A stretch of 64,000 bases of DNA from an uncultured Spirochaetales bacterium (GTDB lineage: Bacteria > Spirochaetota > Spirochaetia > Sphaerochaetales > Sphaerochaetaceae). Shown piece by piece: positions 56,693-64,000 of the stretch (position 1 is the stretch's first letter; each line of letters starts with the position of its first letter). The translations under genes were made by a program, and so were the position numbers. Below the pieces are notes generated by a model, which did not search any database, was not told where the DNA came from, and saw only the letters and a list, made by a program, of their open reading frames with translations. Location of the stretch: the NCBI GenBank assembly GCA_944393005.1, contig CALXYO010000007.1, forward strand, positions 58,502-122,501, written 5' to 3'.

Positions 56693-56727
56693 TTTAAATC
56701 GCTTCACGGCATTTTTCAGGAGATATT

Positions 56728-57888
56728 ATGTCAACGATATATATGGATAACAATGCGACCACCCAGCTTGCACCGCAGGTTGCCTCCATCATGGCTGACA
56801 ACCTTGCGCTGTACGGCAATGCATCATCAATGCATGAGCTCGGCCGCAATGCATACAGCGGAATCGACTGGGCGAGAAAGATGTGTGCCTCTCTCATAGA
56901 TGCAGAAGAGGACGAGATTTATTTCACAAGCGGCGCCAGCGAATCGAACAACACGGTCTTCAACACCATGAGGGATATCATAGACTCGGGAAGCGTTAGA
57001 GACAGGATCATCACGACCACGGTAGAGCATCCGTCAATCATGGAAGAGGTGAAATACCTCAAGGAGAAAGGATATAAGATTGACCTTGCTCCGGTTGACG
57101 CGACAGGAATGGTGAAGGTGGACGAGCTTGAGAAAATGCTCGGCAGTGATGTCCTTCTTGTAAGTGTCATGACAGGCAACAATGAGACCGGAACCATCCA
57201 GCCTGTCAGCCAGATAAGCGCACTTGCACATGCTGCGGGTGCTTTCATGCATTCTGATGCCACCCAGGCGATCGGCAAGATTCCCGTCAGCGTCAGGGAC
57301 ATGGATCTTGATTATCTGTCGATGTCTGCCCACAAGTTCTATGGACCTAAAGGCATCGGCGTCCTGTATGCAAGAAAAGGCAAGGCTCTCACTCCGTTTG
57401 TCCACGGCGGACATCAGGAGAAGGGATTGCGGGCCGGAACCTACAACAACCTCGGCATAATCGGCATGGGGGAAGCTGCACGCCTTGCAAAGGAAGACAT
57501 ACAGAAGGAACATGATCATCTCTGGATGCTGAGGGAAAGGCTCAGAAACGGAATTGAGAAGAATGTACCTGACGTTGTCATCAACGGAAACCAGGAGCAC
57601 TGTCTGCCGGGTACTCTTAATGTGTCTTTCCCCTGTGCTGAAGGCGAGTCAATCCTTCTGTATCTCGATATGGAGGGAATTGAAGTCTCCACCGGTTCTG
57701 CCTGTGCAACCGGAAGTCTTGAGCCGAGCTATGTTCTGCTCGCCTGCGGACTTGATGTCGAACTTGCGCACGGGTCCATCCGTTTCTCGCTCGGCCGGTA
57801 TAATACGGTCAGTGATGTTGATACCGTAATAGAAAAACTGCCTGCGATCATAAAGAAAGTCAGGTCAATGTCAACAAGGAAGGTGTGA
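56728..57888 (+). CDS. nifS: Cysteine desulfurase (NifS-like)
   Basis: A 386-residue pyridoxal-phosphate enzyme giving sulfur for Fe-S clusters. It has IYMDNNATTQLAPQV, TSGASESNNTVF, MTGNNETGTIQPV, the PLP lysine Lys203 in SAHKFYGPKG, and the persulfide Cys326 in STGSACATGSLEPS. The Cys loop context fits the NifS/IscS class. AGGAG lies upstream. The NifU-type scaffold gene follows after 1 bp, so they work as a pair. Confidence 0.93.
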   Translation: MSTIYMDNNATTQLAPQVASIMADNLALYGNASSMHELGRNAYSGIDWARKMCASLIDAEEDEIYFTSGASESNNTVFNTMRDIIDSGSVRDRIITTTVEHPSIMEEVKYLKEKGYKIDLAPVDATGMVKVDELEKMLGSDVLLVSVMTGNNETGTIQPVSQISALAHAAGAFMHSDATQAIGKIPVSVRDMDLDYLSMSAHKFYGPKGIGVLYARKGKALTPFVHGGHQEKGLRAGTYNNLGIIGMGEAARLAKEDIQKEHDHLWMLRERLRNGIEKNVPDVVINGNQEHCLPGTLNVSFPCAEGESILLYLDMEGIEVSTGSACATGSLEPSYVLLACGLDVELAHGSIRFSLGRYNTVSDVDTVIEKLPAIIKKVRSMSTRKV

Positions 57889-57889
57889 T

Positions 57890-58504
57890 ATGGAAAACAA
57901 GAGTTTTGTGGCCCAGTGGGTCTATACCGATACAGTCAAGGATCATTTCATGAATCCGAGGAACATCTGGAAGGATGATGAGGATTTTTCTGCGGACGGG
58001 ACGGGAGAGGTCGGCTCTCTTGCCTGCGGCGACCAGATGAGGGTAGGCATAAAGGTGAAAGACGGGAAGATAAGCGATCTCAGATGGCTCACATACGGCT
58101 GTGCAAGTGCCATCGCATCAACATCAATGATGAGTGAGATGGCTATCGGAATGAGCCTTGAGGATGCCTACCATCTCACTCCTGATATGATAACCAGCGC
58201 CCTCGGAGGCCTGCCCGAACACAAGTTCCACTGCTCTGTGCTGGGAGACAAGGCACTCAGGGCAGCCATTGATGACTACCTTGAGAAAAACGGTCTTCCC
58301 AATCCGTACAAGAACAGTACTGCGAAGATCCTGTGCGAATGCAAGGGAGTGACTGATGTCCAGATCGAGGAGCTCGTCAAGAGCGGCAAATGCCTCACCT
58401 TTGAAGCCCTGAGCGCCGAGACCGGCTGCTCAACCGCCTGCGGCAAATGCAAGAACAGGATCATCGAGGCTCTTGAAGAGTTCAGGCATATCTACAGCAA
58501 GTAA
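57890..58504 (+). CDS. nifU: NifU-type Fe-S scaffold protein
   Basis: A 204-residue two-domain scaffold. The IscU domain has Cys46 (ACGDQM, with the stabilising Asp48), Cys71 and Cys115. The second domain is a BFD-like [2Fe-2S] module with Cys149, Cys151, Cys184 and Cys187 (CxC-x32-CxxC). The C-terminal Nfu domain of full NifU is absent. It follows nifS by 1 bp. No iscA, hscA or iscR is adjacent. Confidence 0.92.
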   Translation: MENKSFVAQWVYTDTVKDHFMNPRNIWKDDEDFSADGTGEVGSLACGDQMRVGIKVKDGKISDLRWLTYGCASAIASTSMMSEMAIGMSLEDAYHLTPDMITSALGGLPEHKFHCSVLGDKALRAAIDDYLEKNGLPNPYKNSTAKILCECKGVTDVQIEELVKSGKCLTFEALSAETGCSTACGKCKNRIIEALEEFRHIYSK

Positions 58505-58513
58505 TCACAGTTT

Positions 58514-58882
58514 ATGGCAGCAAGTATATTCAGGGATGAAGTCAGGGACGTGCTTTTCAGAAAGGCACGCCAGTGCACGAAGAAAAATGAGGTTGTCAGG
58601 GTATCTCCGGCAGGTGAATGGGATCCTTCACGGCTGAAGAAGCTGCGCTCATCCCTGCATATCTCACAGGCAGTGCTTGCAGATATAATGGGGGTGAGCA
58701 AAGCCGCTGTGATCGCATGGGAACATGGCGTGAACATCCCCTCCGGGGCCTGTGCCCGCCTCCTTGATATCCTATATGCCTATCCCGATATCCTGCTGGA
58801 AGCCGGGGTGGTCACGATACATGAAGTCGAGAGGAGAAAATACCGGCCGCGCTCAGGAAAGGAGAAGACTGATGGAGTATAA
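58514..58882 (+). CDS. XRE-family helix-turn-helix regulator
   Basis: A 122-residue protein. A basic N-terminal part is followed by a helix-turn-helix at about residues 45-75 (ISQAVLADIMGVSKAAVIAWEHG), with SGACARLLDIL after it. This layout resembles single-domain XRE regulators and HigA/MqsA-type antitoxin DNA-binding domains, but no toxin is adjacent. Targets are unknown. It lies 9 bp after nifU without a Shine-Dalgarno and overlaps ogt by 11 bp. Confidence 0.75.
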   Translation: MAASIFRDEVRDVLFRKARQCTKKNEVVRVSPAGEWDPSRLKKLRSSLHISQAVLADIMGVSKAAVIAWEHGVNIPSGACARLLDILYAYPDILLEAGVVTIHEVERRKYRPRSGKEKTDGV

Positions 58883-59432
58883 GAGCTTTTATGATTCTCC
58901 TGTCGGCCGGATTGTGATGGTCAGCGACGGTAATGCGCTGTCATACCTCGGCTTTGATGAGCAGAGATTTGAAAATCCTGTTCTTCCTTCCCTTATCGAA
59001 AAGGAAGACCTTTCTGCAGTCTCTCTGGCGAAAAAGTGGCTGGACATATATTTCAGCGGCAAAGATCCCGGGTTCTGTGTACCTTTATCACTGAAAGGCA
59101 CGACATTTCAGAAGACCGTATGGGAAATCCTTCTCACGATTCCATTCGGCACCACCGTCTCCTATTCATATGTGGCTTCTCATGCAGCTGAAAGACTCTC
59201 AAAAGACAGAATGTCATGCCGTGCAGCAGGTTCTGCTGTCGGACACAATCCTGTCTCAATAATTGTCCCCTGCCACAGGGTTGTGGGAAAGAACGGCAGC
59301 CTCACCGGTTACGGGGGAGGACTTGCAAGGAAGATGATGCTTCTTGAAACTGAAGGCATCGACACTTCAGTTTTCAGCATGCCGCGTCATTTCCGTGCCT
59401 TCAATCATATCGCTGATGATCTCATGCATTGA
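58872..59432 (+). CDS. ogt: Methylated-DNA-protein-cysteine methyltransferase
   Basis: A 186-residue O6-alkylguanine repair protein. The active-site motif is IIVPCHRVVG with Cys134, and GYGGGLARKMMLLE follows. FQKTVWEILLTIPFGTTVSY marks the DNA-binding helix region; the Arg finger region is RMSCRAAGSAVGHNP. I start at 58872, after AGGAG; a longer in-frame start is inside the XRE gene. The N-terminal domain is of the short Ogt type. Confidence 0.93.
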   Translation: MEYKSFYDSPVGRIVMVSDGNALSYLGFDEQRFENPVLPSLIEKEDLSAVSLAKKWLDIYFSGKDPGFCVPLSLKGTTFQKTVWEILLTIPFGTTVSYSYVASHAAERLSKDRMSCRAAGSAVGHNPVSIIVPCHRVVGKNGSLTGYGGGLARKMMLLETEGIDTSVFSMPRHFRAFNHIADDLMH

Positions 59433-59461
59433 TGGACACTGCTTCCCATAAGTTCTAATAT
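59433..59461 (+). promoter_or_regulatory. Leaderless-type promoter of panE
   Basis: TGGACA (59433-59438) begins right after the ogt stop; TAATAT (59456-59461) is 17 bp further. It ends 7 nt before the panE ATG at 59469. No Shine-Dalgarno lies between them, so the transcript should start at the ATG. Confidence 0.6.
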
Positions 59462-59468
59462 TCATCTC

Positions 59469-60368
59469 ATGGTTGTACGCTTGCTCGGACTTGGAGCTGT
59501 CGGCGCGCCGCTTGCCGTCAGACTTGCTCCTGTTTCATCATTCGGAATTCTCCTGTCTCGGGACAGGGTGGCAAAGTATGAAGCTGAAGGCTGCACTGTC
59601 AACGGAGTCCGTTACGACTTTCCCGTAATAACGGAAAAGGAAAGCGCGGATCTTATCATTATAGCCTGCAAGAATACTGATCTTTCAGATGCCCTGGATA
59701 CGATTGCACCGCATGTAGGTGAAAACACGTGTCTCATGAGCCTGCTGAACGGTATTGAAAGTGAAAGGGTTCTCAGTGAACGCTTTTCACCCTCCAACGT
59801 GATCTATTCTTTCATCACGAATCTCTCTTCCGTAAGGGAAGGACGTAAGATAGACTGCTTCTCGCCGAAAGGCGGACTTGTCCTGTTCAACGAGAAAGAC
59901 GGAAAGCCGAGCCGCCGCATTGACGCAATCGATGAGCTTTTCACCCGTGCCGGAATCTGGCATGAGATACCTCATGACATCATTCATGAGATGTGGTGGA
60001 AATTCGCTTTCAACATCTGCGTTAATTCCCTTTCCGCCGTGATGAACCTCACTTACAGCGATATGAACTCGAATGAAAGTTTCTACCGTCTTGTGAGGAT
60101 GCTTTACAGGGAAATAAGAACAGTCGCCGCTGCGGAGGGTATAATCCTCTCTGACAGGGATGAGGAGAAATGTTTTGAAGTCCTGAGAAACATGGATGGC
60201 CCCGGCAAGACAAGCATGCTTCAGGACATAGAGGCTCACAGGGTGAGTGAGAACCGCTATTTCTCTCTTTCCCTTTCAGATATGGGCCGGCGGCATTCGA
60301 TCGCCACGCCGCTGTGCGATTTCCTCTATCAGCTTGTGGAGGCAAAGTCAGATGCAGGAAAATCTTAA
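59469..60368 (+). CDS. panE: 2-dehydropantoate 2-reductase family protein
   Basis: A 299-residue NADPH-dependent reductase of the ApbA/PanE family. The nucleotide motif is RLLGLGAVGAP (Gly7, Gly9, Gly12). WWKFAFNICVNSLSAV carries the catalytic Lys and substrate Asn, and SMLQDIEAHRVSE resembles the conserved SxxxD motif. Its usual product is pantoate for coenzyme A. No panB or panC is adjacent, so the exact substrate is inferred. It overlaps the DprA-like gene by 17 bp. Confidence 0.85.
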   Translation: MVVRLLGLGAVGAPLAVRLAPVSSFGILLSRDRVAKYEAEGCTVNGVRYDFPVITEKESADLIIIACKNTDLSDALDTIAPHVGENTCLMSLLNGIESERVLSERFSPSNVIYSFITNLSSVREGRKIDCFSPKGGLVLFNEKDGKPSRRIDAIDELFTRAGIWHEIPHDIIHEMWWKFAFNICVNSLSAVMNLTYSDMNSNESFYRLVRMLYREIRTVAAAEGIILSDRDEEKCFEVLRNMDGPGKTSMLQDIEAHRVSENRYFSLSLSDMGRRHSIATPLCDFLYQLVEAKSDAGKS

Positions 60369-61272
60369 CAAGGCACTTCTTTATGAAACCCTATACAGCC
60401 TTTCTTCCGGCAATGAGAAAAAGGCTTACGGGCTTTACTGTGATGTTGCAGCCGTATGCAGCGTCAGCCAGCCACTTTTCAGCATAATGAAGGAGGTTAT
60501 GGGAGTCACAGGTCTTCCGGACACTGCGATAAGCAGTGCCTACAATACCGTGAAGCACAGCTTCGATTCCTATCCTTTCAATTATGAGATACTCAGCCGG
60601 GAGGATCCTCTTTTCCCTTCGTCTTTAAAGGATATCCATTTCCTCTATCTTTTCGGAAACACCTCGCTGCTGGAAGGAGAGAGGGTGACGCTCCTGGGCA
60701 TGAGAGGGCCCACAGAGGATGCGCGGCTTGATGCCGTACATGCCGTAGGCGAACTCAAGAGTGCGGGCGTGACTCTCATGACAACGCTTGATACGGGACT
60801 TGATGCATATATCTCCCGCTATGCCTTCAACCAGAAACTCAGACAGATAGTGGTTCTTGCCTCTCCTCTGCACCAGTGCGTTCCCCAGACACAGCAGGAT
60901 CTTATGGTCGGCATAGCTAACTCTGGACCTCTTGGGCTTCTTGTCTCGCCATTTGCGCCGTGCCGCAGGGCCCAGAAGTGGTTTACCGTTCCCCGCAATG
61001 ACGTGCTTGCCGCATTGAGCCGCACGATTGTCATAATAGAGGAAAAGGACGGGGGGCCACTGTGGAAACTCTGCGCAAAGGCAGGAGATGCGGGCTGCCG
61101 GATCATGATCGCGAACACCTGTGCTTCCAATCCGCTTTATTCCTATGCCGCCGCCTTCGTGAGCCGGGGTGCATCGCTTTACAGGAAGAATGATCTGAAG
61201 AAGATGTTCTCATCTGCCCAGGAGAGGAAAAGGGATAAGAAGAAAGATGACGGACAGCTTGAACTGTTCTGA
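60352..61272 (+). CDS. dprA: Divergent DprA/Smf-like protein
   Basis: A 306-residue protein with the central Rossmann-like layout of DNA-processing protein A. YEILSREDPLFPSSLKDI fits the segment before the core; TLLGMRGPTEDARLD stands where DprA has VGSRxxTxYG, and MTTLDTGLDAYISR stands for SGxAxGIDxxAHR. The key motifs are therefore weakened. There is no C-terminal winged helix; it ends in a basic tail. I start at MQENLNK (60352), which has GGAGG upstream. Confidence 0.65.
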   Translation: MQENLNKALLYETLYSLSSGNEKKAYGLYCDVAAVCSVSQPLFSIMKEVMGVTGLPDTAISSAYNTVKHSFDSYPFNYEILSREDPLFPSSLKDIHFLYLFGNTSLLEGERVTLLGMRGPTEDARLDAVHAVGELKSAGVTLMTTLDTGLDAYISRYAFNQKLRQIVVLASPLHQCVPQTQQDLMVGIANSGPLGLLVSPFAPCRRAQKWFTVPRNDVLAALSRTIVIIEEKDGGPLWKLCAKAGDAGCRIMIANTCASNPLYSYAAAFVSRGASLYRKNDLKKMFSSAQERKRDKKKDDGQLELF

Positions 61273-61288
61273 TGAAAATCATTATACT
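61259..61288 (+). promoter_or_regulatory. Possible alaS promoter
   Basis: TTGAAC (61259-61264) and TATACT (61283-61288) are 18 bp apart, leaving a leader of about 25 nt with AAAGGA before alaS. Confidence 0.45.
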
Positions 61289-61320
61289 CTCAGAGACTGT
61301 TTTTAAAGGAAATTTGAATT

Positions 61321-63114
61321 ATGAAGGCATTGACAGCAAACGAATTAAGAAAACTTTATATCGACTTTTTCGTCTCCAAGGGACATAAGCAGATCTCAGG
61401 GGCTTCCCTGATTCCCGAAAACGATCCGACCGTGCTTTTCACGACAGCCGGAATGCATCCGCTCGTACCATATATCCTCGGTGCCGAGCATCCTGCAGGC
61501 AAGATGCTTGTCGATTACCAGAAGTGTATCCGCACCGGCGATATCGACAGTGTTGGAGACCCGCATCACCTCACATTCTTTGAAATGCTCGGCAACTGGT
61601 CTCTTGGCGCATATTTCAAGAAGGAAGCCATCAGATACAGTTATGAATTCCTGACAAAGTATCTTGAGATAGATCCTGAAAAGCTTTCAGTAACCGTCTT
61701 TGCAGGCGATGAGAACGCTCCACGTGATGATGAGGCTGCCGAAGTATGGAAGTCTCTTGGCATCCCAGAGGAGAGGATTTACTTCATGCCCAAGGAAGAC
61801 AACTGGTGGGGGCCTGCCGGAGAAACCGGTCCGTGCGGACCCGATTCCGAAATGTTCATTGACACAGGCCGTCCGGCCTGCGGTCCTGACTGCAAGCCCG
61901 GCTGTTCATGCGGAAAGTATTTCGAGATCTGGAACGACGTTTTCATGGGCTACAGGAAGGATGAGAACGGTGCCTACAATGAAATGGAGAGAAAGTGCAT
62001 AGACACCGGCATGGGTATCGAGAGGACAATCGCCATCCTGCAGGGCAAGAAGAGCGTATACGAAACAGAGGTCTTCACTCCGATCATTGCGAAGGTTGAA
62101 CAGCTGACAGGCAGGAAGTACGGCAGCAATGAGGATGATGACACTTCGATAAGAATCATCTCGGACCATATAAGGACAAGCGTTTTCATCCTCGGGGACC
62201 AGAGAGGAATGGCTCCTTCGAATGTCGGTCAGGGATATATCCTCCGCCGTCTCATCAGAAGGGCGGTGCGTCATGGAAGGAAGCTCGGTGTCGACCATGC
62301 ATTCCTTTCCGATATCGCACAGGTGGTGCTCGATCTCTATCAGGATGCATATCCCGAACTGAAGGAAAGAAAGGATTTCATCTTCGAGGAGCTCAGGAAG
62401 GAGGAGGCGAAGTTCTCAGAAACCCTCGTCAAGGGCGAGAAGGAATTCGAGAAGATGCTTCCCAACCTTATGAAAGGAAACAGCAGAGTCATTTCCGGCC
62501 GTCTCGCTTTCAAGCTTTACGATACATACGGCTTCCCGATCGAGCTTACGCAGGAGCTTGCAAAGGAGCATGGCTTTACTGTTGATGTGAAAGGATTCGA
62601 GGAAGCTTTCCAGAAGCATCAGGAGATCAGCAGGGCAGGAGCGGAAGGTCAGTTCAAGGGTGGTCTTGCCGATCACAGTGAGGCTACTACGGCTCTTCAT
62701 ACCGCAACCCATCTGCTTCATAAGGCTCTTAGCGTTGTACTTGGCGGTTATGTGAAGCAGCTCGGCTCAAACATTACGGCTGAACGCCTCAGATTCGACT
62801 TCAATCATCCCTGTGCCCTTACAAAAGAGGAGCTCAAGAAGGTTGAGGATCTTGTCAACGAGCAGATTCAGAAGGATCTTCCCGTCACATGTGAGACCAT
62901 GAGCGTTGATGAGGCCCGTGAACAGGGTGCGGTCGCACAGTTTGATGCCAAGTACGGAGAACTTGTAAAGGTGTATTCAATCGGCGATTTCTCAAAGGAA
63001 GTATGCGGAGGTCCCCATGTCGAGCATACCGGTACCATGGGACACTTCAGAATAGTGAAGGAACAGTCCTCCAGTGCCGGGGTGAGAAGAATAAAGGCCG
63101 TGCTTGAGAAATAA
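61321..63114 (+). CDS. alaS: Alanyl-tRNA synthetase, short spirochaete form
   Basis: A 597-residue AlaRS. The class II catalytic domain has TTAGMHPLVPYILG and GNWSLGAYFKKE. WWGPAGETGPCGPDSE is followed by a CGPDCKPGCSCG insertion. The editing domain has HTATH (His460, His464) and CGGPHVEHTG (Cys562, His566). The protein stops there; the C-Ala domain of the usual 850-880 residue enzyme is absent. Borrelia and Treponema enzymes are similarly short, so this is not a truncation by mutation. Confidence 0.95.
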   Translation: MKALTANELRKLYIDFFVSKGHKQISGASLIPENDPTVLFTTAGMHPLVPYILGAEHPAGKMLVDYQKCIRTGDIDSVGDPHHLTFFEMLGNWSLGAYFKKEAIRYSYEFLTKYLEIDPEKLSVTVFAGDENAPRDDEAAEVWKSLGIPEERIYFMPKEDNWWGPAGETGPCGPDSEMFIDTGRPACGPDCKPGCSCGKYFEIWNDVFMGYRKDENGAYNEMERKCIDTGMGIERTIAILQGKKSVYETEVFTPIIAKVEQLTGRKYGSNEDDDTSIRIISDHIRTSVFILGDQRGMAPSNVGQGYILRRLIRRAVRHGRKLGVDHAFLSDIAQVVLDLYQDAYPELKERKDFIFEELRKEEAKFSETLVKGEKEFEKMLPNLMKGNSRVISGRLAFKLYDTYGFPIELTQELAKEHGFTVDVKGFEEAFQKHQEISRAGAEGQFKGGLADHSEATTALHTATHLLHKALSVVLGGYVKQLGSNITAERLRFDFNHPCALTKEELKKVEDLVNEQIQKDLPVTCETMSVDEAREQGAVAQFDAKYGELVKVYSIGDFSKEVCGGPHVEHTGTMGHFRIVKEQSSSAGVRRIKAVLEK

Positions 63115-63116
63115 TT

Positions 63117-63136
63117 AGCCGGATATGCCGGTTTTT
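63117..63136 (+). terminator. Weak terminator after alaS
   Basis: AGCCGG (63117-63122) pairs with CCGGTT (63128-63133, one G-T pair) and T residues follow to 63136. Confidence 0.4.
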
Positions 63137-63150
63137 GTGTATTGGTTTAT

Positions 63151-63855
63151 ATGGAACATGTAAAGACAATACTCAAGAACGGAATCAGGAATATCAATCT
63201 GGTTGCACCTGATGTGCGCTGCAGCAGCAGGGCGAAGGAGAGAATCCTCAGCTGCGGTTTCAAGGGCCTGACACTTATGGAAGGCCGTGAATGGAAAAGT
63301 GACAGCGGCTGGTGCAACATGGTATGTTACTCATCTAAGGACGAGGAGCTCATAACCTCGCATCTCCTTCTTATGAAGATCATCGGGCCGCACTGTCTGG
63401 ACAGCAGATGCGCCCATGATTTTTATCATGAGCTCAGAACAGGAGATGTTCTGAATATTTCATCAAAATCGCTGATGCGCAGACTGGGCATCGGTTCATT
63501 CTACAAAACCCGCTCGATCATCGGAAGTTTTGCCACATCCGGTCTTTTCATTCCTGTTGAGGGGGAAAAAGGCCGGAGGGGGCTCATCCCGTATTATTAC
63601 AACGGCAGTGATGTCAGGATTCTGGTTATCAGGCATCTTCTTTCCCTGGGATACGAAGTCACTTTCTCACCGACACTCATAAAAGCCAGACTCGGCTCCT
63701 CATTTCTTGCTGCCGGTGAGGATATTGATTCTCTGAACAGCATTCAGGAGCAAGTCTCCAAGATACTCATTTCTCCTCAAAGTCCTGTCATAAATTTTTC
63801 CGGTATCAGGAGCTATACGCTTTCCTCCTTTCTTTCCTGCAATGCATTTTCATGA
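63151..63855 (+). CDS. Protein of unknown function
   Basis: A protein of about 234 residues that I do not recognise (ATG 63151; TTG 63142 would add three residues). No signal peptide or transmembrane segment is obvious. There are eight cysteines, spread singly. LMRRLGIGSFYKTRSIIGSF followed by GLFIPVEGEKGRRGLIPYYY resembles a helix-turn-helix with a wing, but I would not name a fold from this. There is no Shine-Dalgarno. It lies 36 bp after alaS in the same direction. Confidence 0.6.
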   Translation: MEHVKTILKNGIRNINLVAPDVRCSSRAKERILSCGFKGLTLMEGREWKSDSGWCNMVCYSSKDEELITSHLLLMKIIGPHCLDSRCAHDFYHELRTGDVLNISSKSLMRRLGIGSFYKTRSIIGSFATSGLFIPVEGEKGRRGLIPYYYNGSDVRILVIRHLLSLGYEVTFSPTLIKARLGSSFLAAGEDIDSLNSIQEQVSKILISPQSPVINFSGIRSYTLSSFLSCNAFS

Positions 63856-63908
63856 CACGTTTCGATCCTTGTTTCCGTCTTCCTTGGGTCAGGTTGGCCC
63901 TTAAAATG

Positions 63909-63925
63909 CCATGATGCATTCATGG
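63909..63925. repeat. Short inverted repeat near the window end
   Basis: CCATGA and TCATGG flank TGCAT. The 145 bp after 63855 contains no gene I can support, and the next feature lies beyond the window. Confidence 0.35.
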
Positions 63926-64000
63926 TGTATCAGAATGACACGGAACGAGGATGGATGAGGTGGAAAAGGGAGGGGTGTTAAGGTCTAAATTCTTGTATCT

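Noticed and set aside
61321..63114. alaS as a truncated pseudogene
   Set aside because: All catalytic and editing motifs are intact and short AlaRS is normal for spirochaetes; no remnant of the C-terminal domain follows.
63138..63150. A fifth leaderless promoter for the unknown gene at 63151
   Set aside because: TGTATT is 7 nt from the ATG but the -35 (TTAGCC) is poor and overlaps the alaS terminator.

Overview
The window reads as a chromosomal core region of a spirochaete. I place it in Spirochaetales, on the Treponema/Sphaerochaeta side, from several independent traits. Alanyl-tRNA synthetase stops after the editing domain (597 aa). RpoB carries Asn at the position equivalent to E. coli Ser531, the residue linked to natural rifampicin resistance in spirochaetes. 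rpsD is missing between rpsK and rpoA. A SpiroCoCo-type coiled-coil gene is present, and the order rpsT-HU-lnt-(cinA)-rho-rpmE resembles Borrelia and Treponema. The genus is not determined. I see no mobile element, CRISPR array, prophage or rRNA gene.

Layout. 1-3000: the end of a DUF554 membrane protein and a convergent glycogen phosphorylase. 3240-15870: tRNA-Thr, rpmG, tRNA-Trp, secE, nusG, rplKAJL, rpoBC, rpsL, rpsG, behind one near-consensus promoter. 16375-30693: tuf with a long structured leader, followed by the whole S10/spc/alpha ribosomal cluster through secY, rpmJ, rpoA and rplQ. fusA, adk, map, infA and rpsD are absent from their common positions. 30750-33110: RNase Y and its YmdB-type partner. 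33090-39930: a GerMN-domain protein divergent from ptsI, then der, a HAD hydrolase and the large coiled-coil protein. 39945-43905: grpE-dnaK-dnaJ. 43996-48215: rlmB, a very divergent PurD-like protein and dusB on the minus strand, and ricT. 48244-54379: rpsT, HU, lnt, cinA, rho, rpmE. 54463-63114: a galactokinase-like protein that lacks key residues, surE, a cysteine-cluster protein, a NifS/NifU pair, an XRE regulator, ogt, panE, a divergent DprA-like gene and alaS. The window ends with a gene I do not recognise.

How the genes work together. Most of the window is transcription, translation and secretion machinery in long, tightly spaced operons. Minor themes are RNA decay (RNase Y, YmdB, RicT), protein folding (GrpE-DnaK-DnaJ) and Fe-S assembly (NifS-NifU).

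The least expected signals are non-coding. At ptsI, the GerMN gene, dusB and panE a recognisable -10 box lies only 6-7 nt before a start codon that has no good Shine-Dalgarno, which predicts leaderless mRNAs. In the 65-bp gap between the GerMN gene and ptsI the two divergent promoters appear to share one -35 hexamer. Two conserved-looking enzymes, the PurD-like and GalK-like proteins, have lost the residues that define their reactions and may be pseudoenzymes or have new roles. Product names come from motif recognition by eye; no database search was run.
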